From positions 290,950 through 354,949 of the forward strand of contig JAFKKG010000011.1 of assembly GCA_017305715.1 (NCBI GenBank): a stretch of DNA of 64,000 nt, given 5' to 3'. This DNA comes from Hyphomicrobiales bacterium (GTDB taxonomy: Bacteria > Pseudomonadota > Alphaproteobacteria > Rhizobiales > Xanthobacteraceae). The notes under the pieces are model-generated. The model did no database searches, had not been told where the DNA came from, and saw only the letters and a list, made by a program, of their open reading frames with translations. Below, in pieces: positions 43,348-52,575 of the stretch (positions are counted from its first letter, which is position 1; the number at the start of each line of letters is the position of its first letter). The position numbers were made by a program, and so were the translations under genes.

Positions 43348-44138
43348 CCCATGCGCTTGCCGAAGCCGTCACCTATCCGGCCGTCGGCGCTTCGCTTGAT
43401 GTCGAACGCATCAGCCACGCCTTCGATATCGACGGCAACGTCTTGCCGGTGCTTGACGATGTGAATTTCAGCGTCAAGCCCGGCGAGTTCATCGCCCTGC
43501 TCGGGCCATCCGGCTGCGGCAAGTCGACCTTGCTGCGGCTGGTCGCGGGCCTCGAAGCTCCCCGATCCGGCGTGCTGCGCGAGGACGGCGATCCCGTCAC
43601 CGGACCGTTTCCGTCACGCGTCGTGGTGTTCCAGGACCCGACATTGTTTCCGTGGCGAACCGTCTGGAACAACGTCGCGCTCGGGCTCGAGGCGCAGGGC
43701 ATCCTCAAAACCCAGCGGCAACGCGTTGATGCCGCGCTCGAGCTCGTCGGGCTGTCGCAGTTCCGCAATGCCTATCCGCATCAATTGTCCGGCGGCATGG
43801 CGCAGCGCGTCGCGTTGGCACGGGCGCTGGTGAACGATCCGAAGATCCTCATCCTCGATGAACCGCTTGGCAAACTGGATTCGCTGACGCGGATCACGAT
43901 GCAGGCGGAGATCGTCGCGCTGTGGCAGCGCAAGGGATTCACCACGCTCCTGGTCACGCATGACGTTGAAGAAGCCTTGTTCCTCGCCAACCGCGTCATC
44001 GTGTTCAGCGACCGTCCCGCGCGCATCAAGGCGGATATCGCGGTCGATCGTCCCTATCCGCGGCACCGCGGCGATCCCAGACTGGCGGAATTGCGGCGGA
44101 ACATCCTTGGCCTGCTCGGACTGGACGCCACATGGTGA
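43341..44138 (+). CDS. ABC transporter ATPase (SsuB/TauB family)
   Basis: A 265-residue ATPase that powers the upstream permease. Walker A is GPSGCGKST, the signature is [15 protein letters not shown], Walker B is ILILDEPLGKLD, and the switch His is in LLVTHDVEEALFLA. A short N-terminal extension (about 20 residues) precedes the domain. The ATG overlaps the permease stop, and the next gene overlaps this stop by 7 bases, so translation is coupled across the operon. Confidence 0.95.
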   Translation: MVAHALAEAVTYPAVGASLDVERISHAFDIDGNVLPVLDDVNFSVKPGEFIALLGPSGCGKSTLLRLVAGLEAPRSGVLREDGDPVTGPFPSRVVVFQDPTLFPWRTVWNNVALGLEAQGILKTQRQRVDAALELVGLSQFRNAYPHQLSGGMAQRVALARALVNDPKILILDEPLGKLDSLTRITMQAEIVALWQRKGFTTLLVTHDVEEALFLANRVIVFSDRPARIKADIAVDRPYPRHRGDPRLAELRRNILGLLGLDATW

Positions 44139-45316
44139 GCGCAAGCAGCATTTCGGCGCGCCAGGAGTCGCCCGTGGTGGCAGCGTCGGTGCCGTATGAT
44201 TGCGCGCGGGCGCTCGCATCGGAATTTGCGGCACGCGCGGCGCAGCACGATCGCGACGCCAGCTTTCCGCACGAAAACTTCAAGGAGCTTGCGGAAGCAG
44301 GGTTGTTGGCGCTGACCGTGCCGACGGCGCTGGGCGGCCATGGCGCCGGTGCGCTCGACACCGCGCGCATCCTCGGCATCTTCGGCAAGGCCGATCCGTC
44401 GACCGCGCTGGTGCTGTCGATGCATTACATCCAGCATCTGGTGATGGCGCGCAGCACCCGCTGGCCGGCGCGTCTGTCGCGCAAGCTGGCGCGCGAAGCG
44501 ATCGACGGCGTGGCGCTGATCAATGCGCTTCGGGTCGAGCCTGATCTGGGCTCGCCCGCGCGCGGTGGGCTGCCCGCAACGATCGCGCGGAGGACCGATA
44601 CCGGCTGGCGGCTTTCCGGCCGCAAGATCTATTCGACCGGCGCGCCGATCCTGAAATGGTATGCGGTGTGGGCGAAGACGGACGAACCCGAGACGCGCGT
44701 CGGCCTGTTCCTGGTGCCGGCGGGATTGCCGGGCACCCGGATTGAAGAGACGTGGAATCATCTCGGCCTGCGCGCCAGCGGCAGCCATGACATCATTTTC
44801 GAAGACGTCGTGTTCCCGCTCGACCATGAAGTCGATGTTCGCAGGCCCGAGGAATGGCAGGTGCCGGATTTCACCCAGTCCGTGGTGCATGCGATCTTCG
44901 TCGCCGCGATCTATGACGGCGTCGCGCGGGCCGCGCGCGACTGGCTGGTCGAGTTTCTCAGGAATCGCAAGCCATCCAATCTCGGCGCGTCGCTGGCGAC
45001 GTTGTCGAGGGTGCAGGAGGTCGTCGGCGGCATCGAGGCGCGGCTCGCGGTCAATGCGCGTCTGATCGACAGCTTTGCCGGCGATTTCGACGATGGCGTA
45101 CAGCTCAGCGCCTCCGAATCCAGCATCGTCAAGCTCACCGTCACCAACAATGCGGTCGCGATCGTCGAAGACGCGCTGTCGCTGACCAGCAATCACGGCC
45201 TGACCCGCGCCAATCCGCTGGAGCGGCATTTTCGCGACGTGCTGTGCGGGCGGGTCCACACCCCGCAGGACGATGCGACGCGGGTCAACGCCGGGCGTCT
45301 GGCGCTCGGTGTCTGA
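44132..45316 (+). CDS. acyl-CoA dehydrogenase-like flavoprotein (SfnB/DszC-like monooxygenase)
   Basis: A 394-residue acyl-CoA dehydrogenase-fold protein. Features: LTVPTALGGHGAGALDTARI, WRLSGRKIYSTGAPILKWYA, NHLGLRASGSHDIIFEDVVF, and a C-terminal helical domain ending LERHFRDVLCGRVHTPQDDA. The terminal RDVLCGRVHTPQDD motif is the one seen in SfnB, DszC and related desulfurisation enzymes rather than in beta-oxidation dehydrogenases. It overlaps the ATPase gene and precedes an SsuD-like monooxygenase. It probably uses reduced flavin from a reductase to oxidise an organosulfur compound before C-S cleavage. Confidence 0.88.
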   Translation: MVSASSISARQESPVVAASVPYDCARALASEFAARAAQHDRDASFPHENFKELAEAGLLALTVPTALGGHGAGALDTARILGIFGKADPSTALVLSMHYIQHLVMARSTRWPARLSRKLAREAIDGVALINALRVEPDLGSPARGGLPATIARRTDTGWRLSGRKIYSTGAPILKWYAVWAKTDEPETRVGLFLVPAGLPGTRIEETWNHLGLRASGSHDIIFEDVVFPLDHEVDVRRPEEWQVPDFTQSVVHAIFVAAIYDGVARAARDWLVEFLRNRKPSNLGASLATLSRVQEVVGGIEARLAVNARLIDSFAGDFDDGVQLSASESSIVKLTVTNNAVAIVEDALSLTSNHGLTRANPLERHFRDVLCGRVHTPQDDATRVNAGRLALGV

Positions 45317-45349
45317 ACGAATCACGAAACGAAACTCTGGAGTTAGTCC

Positions 45350-46450
45350 ATGTCTGTGGAATTCATCGGATACATCAGCAACAACAATTCATCCGAAAGC
45401 ATCGTGCGCAGCGGCCCGGTGCTCGACCGCTATCATATCGAGACCGTGGCGAAGGCGCATGAGAACGCGGGCTTCGATCGCGTCCTGCTGGCGTTTCACT
45501 CGACGACGCCGGACGGATTGCAGATCGGCCAGCATGTGCTCGGCGTGACCGACAGGCTCAATGTCCTGATTGCGCAGCGGCCCGGCTTCACCGCGCCGAC
45601 ATTGCTCGCGCGGCAATTGGCGACCGTCGACCAGCTCTCCGGCGGCCGCGTCGCGCTGCATGTCATCACCGGCGGCAACGCAACCGAACTGAAGCAGGAC
45701 GGCAATGTCATCGACGACAAGGACGAGCGCTACGCCCGGACCAGCGAGTTCCTCGACGTGGTTCGCGCCGAATGGACCAGCGAAAAGCCGTTCGCCTATG
45801 AGGGAAAGTATTACCAGGTGCAGAACGGCTTCTCGCAGGTGAAGCCCTATCGCAGCGAGGGCATTCCGATCTTCGTCGGCGGCGGCTCGGATGCCGCGAT
45901 CGAGGTCGCGGGCAAGCATGCCGATACCTTTGCGCTGTGGGGCGAATCCTATGCGCAGGTACGCGATGTGACGTCGCGGGTTCGCGCCGCCGCCGCAAGG
46001 CACGGCCGGCCGACGCCCCGCTTCAGCCTTTCGGTGCGCCCCATCCTCGCCGATACCGAGGAGAAGGCCTGGGCCAGGGCCGATGAAATTCTGACGCGCG
46101 CCACCGCGCTGCAGGACAAGACCGGATACCGCAAACCCGCGGACGGCCATGCCACCGCCGGGGCGCGGCGCCTGCTGGCGCTGGCCGAGCAGGGTTCAAG
46201 GATCGATAAGCGTCTGTGGACCGAAATCGCAAAACTCACGGGGGCCAACAGCAACACCACGGCGCTGGTCGGAACACCCGAACAGGTCGCCGAGGTGTTT
46301 GGCGATTATTATGATCTCGGCATCAGTCATTTCCTGATTCGCGGCTTCGATCCCCTGATCGAGGCCATCGACTATGGCCGCGAACTGATCCCGCTGACGC
46401 GGCAGTTGATCGCCGGACGCGGCGCCGCGAGGGGAGTGGCGGCGGAATGA
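45350..46450 (+). CDS. LLM-class FMNH2-dependent monooxygenase, SsuD-like
   Basis: A 366-residue luciferase-like enzyme that would cleave C-S bonds of alkanesulfonates to an aldehyde and sulfite. Family features: MSVEFIGYISNNNSSES, LLAFHSTTPDGLQIGQHVLG, LIAQRPGFTAPTLLARQLAT, SGGRVALHVITGGNATELKQ, PYRSEGIPIFVGGGSDAAI and TALVGTPEQVAEVFGDYYDL. It begins 33 bases after the SfnB-like gene and its stop overlaps the next start (ATGA). It differs clearly in sequence from the SsuD-like protein at 52572, so it probably has a different substrate. Confidence 0.92.
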   Translation: MSVEFIGYISNNNSSESIVRSGPVLDRYHIETVAKAHENAGFDRVLLAFHSTTPDGLQIGQHVLGVTDRLNVLIAQRPGFTAPTLLARQLATVDQLSGGRVALHVITGGNATELKQDGNVIDDKDERYARTSEFLDVVRAEWTSEKPFAYEGKYYQVQNGFSQVKPYRSEGIPIFVGGGSDAAIEVAGKHADTFALWGESYAQVRDVTSRVRAAAARHGRPTPRFSLSVRPILADTEEKAWARADEILTRATALQDKTGYRKPADGHATAGARRLLALAEQGSRIDKRLWTEIAKLTGANSNTTALVGTPEQVAEVFGDYYDLGISHFLIRGFDPLIEAIDYGRELIPLTRQLIAGRGAARGVAAE

Positions 46451-47388
46451 TGCGCGCTGTTCTCATTGCGAGCCTGCTGCTGGGGGCGGTCGCCTCGGCG
46501 GAGGCTCAGACCACGCTGCGCGTCGGCGATCAAAAGGGAAATTCGCAGGCCGTGATGGAAGCGGCCGGCGTCCTGAAAGACCTTCCGTATAAGATCGAGT
46601 GGAAGGAGTTTCCGGCCGCGGCGCCGCTGCTGGAGGCGTTGAGTGCGGGGGCGATCGAAACCGGTCTGGTCGGCGACGCGCCCTTCACCTTCGCTGCGGC
46701 CGCCAACGTTCCGGTCAGGGCGATCGCGGCGATCCGGCAGAGCCGCGAGGGTCTCGCGGTGCTGGTTCAGAAGGACTCGGCCGTCCGCGACTTCGAGGGC
46801 CTGAAGGGAAAGAAGATCGCAACCGGGCGCGGCTCGATCGGCCATCAGTTGATTCTGGCCGCCCTTGAAGCGAGGGGCTGGTCGACCAGTGATGTCCAGA
46901 TCGTGTTCCTCGCGCCATCGGATGCCAAGGTCGCCTATACGCAAGGCTCGGTCGATGCCTGGTCGACATGGGAGCCCTATGTCAGCCAGGAGGAAGTCCT
47001 GTTCCAGTCGCGGCGGGTGATCACGGCCGAGGGCATCACGCCGGGGCTTGGATTCCAGGTCGCCACGCCGAATGCGATCCGCGACAAGCGTCCGGAACTG
47101 GAAGACTTCGTTCGCCGGCTGACGGCGGCGCGGGCGTGGTCGCAGACCAATGTCAATGCCTATGCCGAGACATGGGGCAAACTGATGAGCATTCCGCCTG
47201 CGGTGCCGCTCAACTGGCTGAGCCGGGCGAAAATCCGCGTTGCCCCGATCGACGACAGTGTCGTCGCCGACGAGCAGCAAACCATCGATCTCTATTTTCG
47301 CTCCGGCCTGATCAAACAGAAACTCAACGCGGCCGACATCGTCGACCGTTCGTTTTCCGGAGCGATCGGCAAGGGGGCGGGCCTTTAG
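46447..47388 (+). CDS. sulfonate-type ABC substrate-binding protein (SsuA-like), operon-terminal
   Basis: A 313-residue binding protein, last gene of the first organosulfur operon. Start fixed by the ATGA overlap with the monooxygenase. It has a Sec signal (MMRAVLIASLLLGAVASAEA) and the SsuA motifs LRVGDQKGNSQAVMEAAG, FPAAAPLLEALSAGAIETGL and FEGLKGKKIATGRGSIGH. It is a second binding protein in an operon that already begins with one (41229), so one permease-ATPase pair seems to have two receptors. Confidence 0.92.
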   Translation: MMRAVLIASLLLGAVASAEAQTTLRVGDQKGNSQAVMEAAGVLKDLPYKIEWKEFPAAAPLLEALSAGAIETGLVGDAPFTFAAAANVPVRAIAAIRQSREGLAVLVQKDSAVRDFEGLKGKKIATGRGSIGHQLILAALEARGWSTSDVQIVFLAPSDAKVAYTQGSVDAWSTWEPYVSQEEVLFQSRRVITAEGITPGLGFQVATPNAIRDKRPELEDFVRRLTAARAWSQTNVNAYAETWGKLMSIPPAVPLNWLSRAKIRVAPIDDSVVADEQQTIDLYFRSGLIKQKLNAADIVDRSFSGAIGKGAGL

Positions 47389-47519
47389 GCTGCAACAGCG
47401 GGTCCACGCAGCAAGTCTTTCTCCGCCAGCCGCTGTTTTCGAAACAGCAGCCGGCTTGCGTAGAATGATTTCCTGATTACCATTGATCACAACACTGTAT
47501 TTGGAAGAAAGTTCTGCAA

Positions 47520-48029
47520 ATGACCGACGTCGTCACCCTTACCTCCGGACCGGTCCGGCGCATCGATGCAATCGACCGCAAGATCCTGCGGGTTCTTCAG
47601 GAAGATGCCTCGCTGTCGGTGGCCGAGATCGGGGAACGCGTCGGGCTTTCCTCCACGCCCTGCTGGAAGCGCGTCCAGCGCATGGAGAACGAAGGCATCA
47701 TCACCGGCAAGGTCGCGCTGGTCGACCAGAACAAGATCGGTCTCGGGCTGTCGGTGTTCGTCTCGGTCGAGAGTGACGATCATTCCGATGCGTGGCTGAA
47801 GAAATTCGCTGCCGCCGTCAGCGCCATGCCTGAAGTGATCGAGTTCTACCGCATGGCCGGCGACGTGGACTATGTGCTGCGCGTGGTCGTCGCCGACATG
47901 CGGAGCTATGATCTCTTCTACAAGAAGCTGATCGGTGCGGTCGCGCTGAAGAACGTGACCTCGCGGTTCGCCATGGAGAAGATCAAGTCGGTGACCGCAT
48001 TGCCGGTTCCGGCGTTCGAGGCGGCATAG
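47520..48029 (+). CDS. Lrp/AsnC-family transcriptional regulator
   Basis: A 169-residue regulator. An N-terminal helix-turn-helix (about residues 15-65: DAIDRKILRVLQEDASLSVA, VGLSSTPCWKRVQRMENEGI) is followed by a RAM ligand-binding domain (VALVDQNKIGLGLSVFVSVE, DVDYVLRVVVADMRSYDLFY). A GGAAG ribosome site lies upstream. It is embedded between two sulfonate binding protein genes. Lrp-type proteins commonly respond to amino acids; here sulfur amino acids such as cysteine or methionine are a plausible signal. Confidence 0.93.
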   Translation: MTDVVTLTSGPVRRIDAIDRKILRVLQEDASLSVAEIGERVGLSSTPCWKRVQRMENEGIITGKVALVDQNKIGLGLSVFVSVESDDHSDAWLKKFAAAVSAMPEVIEFYRMAGDVDYVLRVVVADMRSYDLFYKKLIGAVALKNVTSRFAMEKIKSVTALPVPAFEAA

Positions 48030-48067
48030 CCGCCGCCTCGCTTGGTATCCGCCGGCACTTGGCTCCA

Positions 48068-49036
48068 TCAATCGCGCTTCGGCGCCCAGATCTTCGCATC
48101 GCCGGCATTGACCTTTACCGGCAGCAATCCTTCCGCGAAGAACGCATCCGCGATGCGCTGCTGTTCGGACAGGCCGGGCGCCGTGACGACACCGACCTTG
48201 TAGGAGCGATGGCTATTGGCCTCCTTCACCGTCGCCGCATCGATACTCCAAAGGCCCGACAACAAGGTCGCCGCGTCATCCGGATGCGCCTTGACCCATT
48301 TGCCGGTCTCGTCGAGCTTGCCGAAGATGGCATTGAGCACGTCACCGCGCCGATCCGCAAACGCGGCCGACGACAGATAGTAGCGCTTGTAGCTCGCAAG
48401 GCCGTTGCTGCCGTCGGACAGCACCCGCGCGTTGGACCGGCGCTGCGCGCTGGTCAGGAACGGATCCCAGGCCACCCACGCATCGACGTTGCCGCCGATG
48501 AAGGCGGCGCGGCCGTCCGCCGGCGTAAGATAGGCCGGCGAAATATCCTTGAAGCCGAGGCCTGATTTGGCGAGTGCGGCCAGCAGCAGGAAATGACTGC
48601 CGGCGCCCTTTGTCACCGCGACCTTCTTGCCCTTCAGGTCGGCCAGCGTCTTGATCGGCGATTCCGCGCCGACCAGAATGGCCTGTGCCGAGGGTGAAGC
48701 GGCTTCTTCCGCGATGTAGGCGAGCTTGGCGCCGGCGGCCTGCGCGAACAGCGGCACGGTATCGGCGACATCCGCGCCGAAATCGATGTTGCCGGTATTG
48801 ATCGCTTCCAGCAGCGGCAGGCCGCTGGTGAATTCATGCCAGGAAATGCGGACGCCGAGCGGTGCGAGCACCTTTTCCAGCTCGCCATTGGTCTTCAGGA
48901 TGGCCGTCAGCGTCGAGGATTTCTGATAGCCGATCCGGATCGTATCGGATGGCGGGATCTGCGCACCCACGGATGTTACTGAAACGATCGCGATCGCCGC
49001 GATGGCTCCGATGATTGATGCGGTGCGGTTGCCCAT
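48068..49036 (-). CDS. sulfonate ABC substrate-binding protein (SsuA-like), reverse orientation
   Basis: A 322-residue binding protein and the only gene of this cluster on the minus strand. Start 49036 gives MGNRTASIIGAIAAIAIVSV, a Sec signal ending VGAQ. SsuA motifs: IRIGYQKSSTLTAILKTNGE, FTSGLPLLEAINTGNIDFGA, KTLADLKGKKVAVTKGAGSH and DAWVAWDPFLTSAQRRSN. It is convergent with the Lrp gene and divergent from the next binding protein gene. It has no permease of its own. Confidence 0.93.
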   Translation of the reverse strand: MGNRTASIIGAIAAIAIVSVTSVGAQIPPSDTIRIGYQKSSTLTAILKTNGELEKVLAPLGVRISWHEFTSGLPLLEAINTGNIDFGADVADTVPLFAQAAGAKLAYIAEEAASPSAQAILVGAESPIKTLADLKGKKVAVTKGAGSHFLLLAALAKSGLGFKDISPAYLTPADGRAAFIGGNVDAWVAWDPFLTSAQRRSNARVLSDGSNGLASYKRYYLSSAAFADRRGDVLNAIFGKLDETGKWVKAHPDDAATLLSGLWSIDAATVKEANSHRSYKVGVVTAPGLSEQQRIADAFFAEGLLPVKVNAGDAKIWAPKRD

Positions 49037-49361
49037 GAGATTGCTCTGCCTGAAATGTAAGAGATCAAGCAAAGCTAAAGATCAGGCGACCTCAGTCAAT
49101 AGAATCGCCATCCGTTGTTGTCATGCGATCCGTACGACGATGCTGCGCCGGCCGGCGTTCGCAGAGATAAATTCCATGCGGCACGTTCCGGTGACCGAAT
49201 TGCTGCTTCCTGCAGAGATGAAGTCATTTGCCGAGTACCCGGCCGTGCCGGAAATCTTGCGCGCTTGAATTCATCTTTGAAACAACAATCCGGAAAAACC
49301 GGCGTAGCGTTTTGGGTTCGCGATCCAGCATCGCCAACACAAAACGGAGCAAAGCCAAGAC
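49037..49361. other. divergent intergenic region, 325 bp, between two binding-protein genes
   Basis: The gap must hold promoters for the genes at 48068 (minus) and 49362 (plus). I see no consensus sigma-70 pair and no long palindrome beyond a short GCCGGCCGGC. There is no coding potential that I trust. Confidence 0.5.
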
Positions 49362-50324
49362 ATGTCACAGACCAGACGGACCCTGATTGCCGGCGCAGCG
49401 CTCGCCCTGCTGGGGTCGATCGCGATCGCCCCATCGCCTGTCGCCGCGCAGCAGTTGAAGGAGGTTCGAATCGGATTTCAACGCGCCGGGCTGTTTCCCG
49501 CGGTCAAGCAGCGGCGCACGGTCGAAGACGTGCTCAAGCCGCGCGGCGTCGACGTGAAGTGGGTCGAGTTTTCGTTCGGGCCGCCGCTGCTCGAAGCGCT
49601 GAACACCGGGAATATTGATTTCGGCTATACGGGCGATGCGCCGCCGATCTTCGCGCAGGCGGCCCGTGCCAACTTGCTCTATGTCGCGGCACTGCCGACC
49701 TCGGGGGGCAACGAGGCGATCGTGGTGCCTGCGGACTCGCCCATCAAGACGCTGGCCGATCTCAAGGGCAAGAAGGTGGGATTTGCCAAGGGCTCCAGCG
49801 CCCACAACACGACGGTGGCGGCGCTTGAAAAGGCCGGCCTTTCCTATTCCGACATTACTCCCGTCTATCTCGCGCCGGCTGACGCCGCTACCGCCTTTGC
49901 CGGCGGCAGCCTGGATGCGTGGACGATCTGGGATCCCTACCTTGCGCTCACCGAGAAGGGAAAGGTGCGCGTGCTGGCTTCAGCCAAGGATGTCCACGCC
50001 ACCAACGCCTTCTTCCTCGCCAACAAGGATTTTACCGGAGCGCACCAGGACATCGTGGCGCTGCTGAACCAGACTTTTGCGCAAGAGTCGAAATGGGCGG
50101 ATCAGCATCGCGCAGAAATCGTGAAGACCCTGCGTGAGGCAACCAGTTTTGACACGGAGGCGCTTGACCGCGCGGTTAGCCGGTCGCAGTTCCTGGTCAC
50201 GCCGCTGACGGACAAGATTATCGCGAGCCAGCAGGCGACCGCCGATCGGTTTCTGAAGCTTGGTCTCATTCCCAAGGCGATCAACGTCAAGGATATCGTC
50301 TGGAACTGGACGCCGGGGTCTTAG
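49362..50324 (+). CDS. sulfonate ABC substrate-binding protein (SsuA-like), monocistronic
   Basis: A 320-residue binding protein with a Tat-like start (SQTRRTLIAGAALALLGS, signal ends VAAQ). SsuA motifs: [80 protein letters not shown] and DAWTIWDPYLALTEKGKV. A strong intrinsic terminator follows at 50357, so it forms its own transcript. It must share a permease with its neighbours. Confidence 0.94.
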   Translation: MSQTRRTLIAGAALALLGSIAIAPSPVAAQQLKEVRIGFQRAGLFPAVKQRRTVEDVLKPRGVDVKWVEFSFGPPLLEALNTGNIDFGYTGDAPPIFAQAARANLLYVAALPTSGGNEAIVVPADSPIKTLADLKGKKVGFAKGSSAHNTTVAALEKAGLSYSDITPVYLAPADAATAFAGGSLDAWTIWDPYLALTEKGKVRVLASAKDVHATNAFFLANKDFTGAHQDIVALLNQTFAQESKWADQHRAEIVKTLREATSFDTEALDRAVSRSQFLVTPLTDKIIASQQATADRFLKLGLIPKAINVKDIVWNWTPGS

Positions 50325-50356
50325 CGGGTTCGACCGAATCTGCTGCCCAATCAACT

Positions 50357-50387
50357 AACGCCCGCCGATTTCATCGGCGGGCGTTTT
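50357..50387 (+). terminator. intrinsic terminator after the 49362 binding-protein gene
   Basis: AACGCCCGCCGA and TCGGCGGGCGTT are exact reverse complements of 12 bases with loop TTTCA, followed by TTGA. It lies 33 bases past the stop. The rest of the 50325-50632 gap holds a short direct repeat, TGCTGCCCAATC, at about 50341 and 50412, with nothing else I can name. Confidence 0.88.
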
Positions 50388-50632
50388 GACTCCAGGCCTT
50401 CGGGTTCCGTTGCTGCCCAATCGAAGATTAACGAATCTGGGCGGCATGATGGCCGAGAAAAATGCGTCATTGCCTATCCTGTTTCGACAATAAACGCGTC
50501 GTCATGAGTTGGCTCGGCAGTACCGTCATTGCTATTTTTGCGGAGCACTCGACACCCTTCGAAAGCAGCACCATCATCTCTCGCATCGCATGATCGCGCC
50601 GTGTTGCGATCGTGATCGTTCAGGAGAATGTG

Positions 50633-51580
50633 ATGAAGCGTCGGGATTTTCTCAAGGTGTCGGTGGGCGGTGCGGCCATCGCGCTGTCGCCTCGGGCGCG
50701 CGCGCAGGCGCCGGTCAAGGAAATCCGGATCGGCTATCAGAAAACCGGCGTGCTTGTGATCACGCGGCAGCAGGCCATTCTCGAAAAGCACTTCGCCGCG
50801 AAACAAATTTCCATCAAATGGATCGAGTTCACGTCGGGACCGCCGATGATGGAAGCGATGAGCACCGGCAGTGTCGATCTTGGCGCGGTCGGCGACGCGC
50901 CGCCGGTCTTTGCCCAGGCCGCGAATGCCAACGTCGTCTATGTGGCGGGTTCGCCGATTACCAACGGGCAGGGCATTCTGGTTCCGGCCAACTCCGCCAT
51001 TCGCACGATTGCGGATTTGAAGGGCAAGCGAATCGGGTTCGGCAAGGGCACCAGCGCGCATAATGTTCTGATTGCGACGCTGGAAAAAGCCGGCCTCACC
51101 TATGAGGATATCACGCCGGTCTACCTGTCGCCGCCCGATGCGGGGCCGGCCTTCGCCAATGGCAGCATCGACGCATGGGCGATCTGGGATCCCTATTTCG
51201 CAATTGGCGAGAAGCGGCAGAACGGCCGGATCCTGGTCAACGCCTACGAAGTCGCCAAGACCAATTCGTTCTATCTCGCCAACCGCGATTTTGCGAACGC
51301 CAACGTTCAGCACACCCGCGACCTCATCTTGGGCCTGACGCAAGCTGCGCGGTGGGCGGAGGCGAACCGCGACGCGGTGGCCACTTCGCTCGCCGCGGTG
51401 ACGGGCGTGCCGCTGGAAGTGCAGACGGTGGCGGCCAACCGTGCGTCGTTCGCGATCGGCCCGGTGACGGAAGAGATCATCGATACCCAGCAGGCCGTCG
51501 CCGACCGCTTCTTCAAGCTCGGCTTGATCCCGAAGCGGATCGCGGTTCGCGACATCGTCTGGCGCCACACCCAGACCTGA
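50633..51580 (+). CDS. sulfonate ABC substrate-binding protein (SsuA-like), Tat-exported
   Basis: A 315-residue binding protein. The ATG at 50633 follows AGGAG and opens on a canonical Tat signal (MKRRDFLKVSVGGAAIAL, ends ARAQ). SsuA motifs: IRIGYQKTGVLVITRQQAIL, FTSGPPMMEAMSTGSVDLGA, VGDAPPVFAQAANANVVYVA and DAWAIWDPYFAIGEKRQNGR. It begins the second sulfonate operon, with the next binding protein 42 bases downstream. The use of Tat export distinguishes it from its Sec-exported neighbour at 51622. Confidence 0.94.
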   Translation: MKRRDFLKVSVGGAAIALSPRARAQAPVKEIRIGYQKTGVLVITRQQAILEKHFAAKQISIKWIEFTSGPPMMEAMSTGSVDLGAVGDAPPVFAQAANANVVYVAGSPITNGQGILVPANSAIRTIADLKGKRIGFGKGTSAHNVLIATLEKAGLTYEDITPVYLSPPDAGPAFANGSIDAWAIWDPYFAIGEKRQNGRILVNAYEVAKTNSFYLANRDFANANVQHTRDLILGLTQAARWAEANRDAVATSLAAVTGVPLEVQTVAANRASFAIGPVTEEIIDTQQAVADRFFKLGLIPKRIAVRDIVWRHTQT

Positions 51581-51621
51581 GTTTCCAAAAAGCATTCCAT
51601 TCAACGCAGAGGATTTTCAAC

Positions 51622-52575
51622 ATGAAGCGTTTCGTCAAACGCCTGATCGCGAGCGCGGTGCTGTCGCTCGCTATTGTCGGCTCCACGGTTGGCCTCAGCT
51701 ATGGCCAGGACAAGGTCGTGCGGATCGGCTTCCAGAAATACGGCAAGCTGGTGCTGCTCAAGAGCAAGGGTACGCTCGAAGGCAGGCTGAAGGCCGCCGG
51801 CTATCAGGTGGTCTGGACGGAGTTTCCATCCGGGCCGCCGCTGCTCGAGGCGCTCAATGTCGGCGCCATCGATTTCGGCAACACCGGCGAAGCGCCGCCG
51901 ATCTTCGCGCAAGCCGCGGGCGCGCCGCTCCAGTATGTCGCCTATGAGCCGCCGGCGCCGAAAGGCGAGGCGATCCTGGTGCCAAAGGACAGCAAGATCG
52001 CCTCGGTCGCCGAGCTGAAAGGCAAGAAGGTCGCGCTCAACAAGGGCTCCAACGTCCACTATCTCCTGGTGAAGGCGCTGGAGAAGGCCGGTATCAAATA
52101 TTCCGACATCGAGCCGGTGTTTCTCGCGCCGGCCGATGCCCGCGCGGCCTTCGAGCGCGGTGCGGTCGACGCCTGGGTGATCTGGGACCCGTTCCAGGCC
52201 GCCGCCGAAGCCGCCACCGGCGCGCGCACGCTCGCCGACGGCACCGGCATCGTCTCGAACTACCAGTTCTACTTCGCCTCGAAGAAGTTCATCGCGGCCG
52301 ATCCCAAGATCGTCGATCTCGTGCTCGCGCAACTCAGCGAAGTCGACGATTGGGCCAAGGGCGATATCCACACCGTCGCCGAGCAACTGGCGCCCACCAT
52401 CGGCCTGCCGGTCCCGGTCGTCGAAGTCGCCTTGAAGCGGCAGTCCTACGGCATCAAGCCGATCACCGATGCGGTGATCGCGGATCAGCAGCAGGTCGCC
52501 GACACCTTCTTCGCGCTCGGCCTCATTCCCAGACAGATCAAGATTTCCGACGCGGCACGGAGGCCGGGTTCATGA
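51622..52575 (+). CDS. ssuA: aliphatic sulfonate ABC substrate-binding protein (SsuA)
   Basis: A 317-residue binding protein with AGAGGA upstream and a Sec signal (about residues 1-28, ends LSYGQ). SsuA motifs: [80 protein letters not shown] and [19 protein letters not shown]. Its stop overlaps the ssuD-like start (ATGA), and permease and ATPase follow. This is the standard ssuA position, so I use that symbol. Confidence 0.95.
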   Translation: MKRFVKRLIASAVLSLAIVGSTVGLSYGQDKVVRIGFQKYGKLVLLKSKGTLEGRLKAAGYQVVWTEFPSGPPLLEALNVGAIDFGNTGEAPPIFAQAAGAPLQYVAYEPPAPKGEAILVPKDSKIASVAELKGKKVALNKGSNVHYLLVKALEKAGIKYSDIEPVFLAPADARAAFERGAVDAWVIWDPFQAAAEAATGARTLADGTGIVSNYQFYFASKKFIAADPKIVDLVLAQLSEVDDWAKGDIHTVAEQLAPTIGLPVPVVEVALKRQSYGIKPITDAVIADQQQVADTFFALGLIPRQIKISDAARRPGS

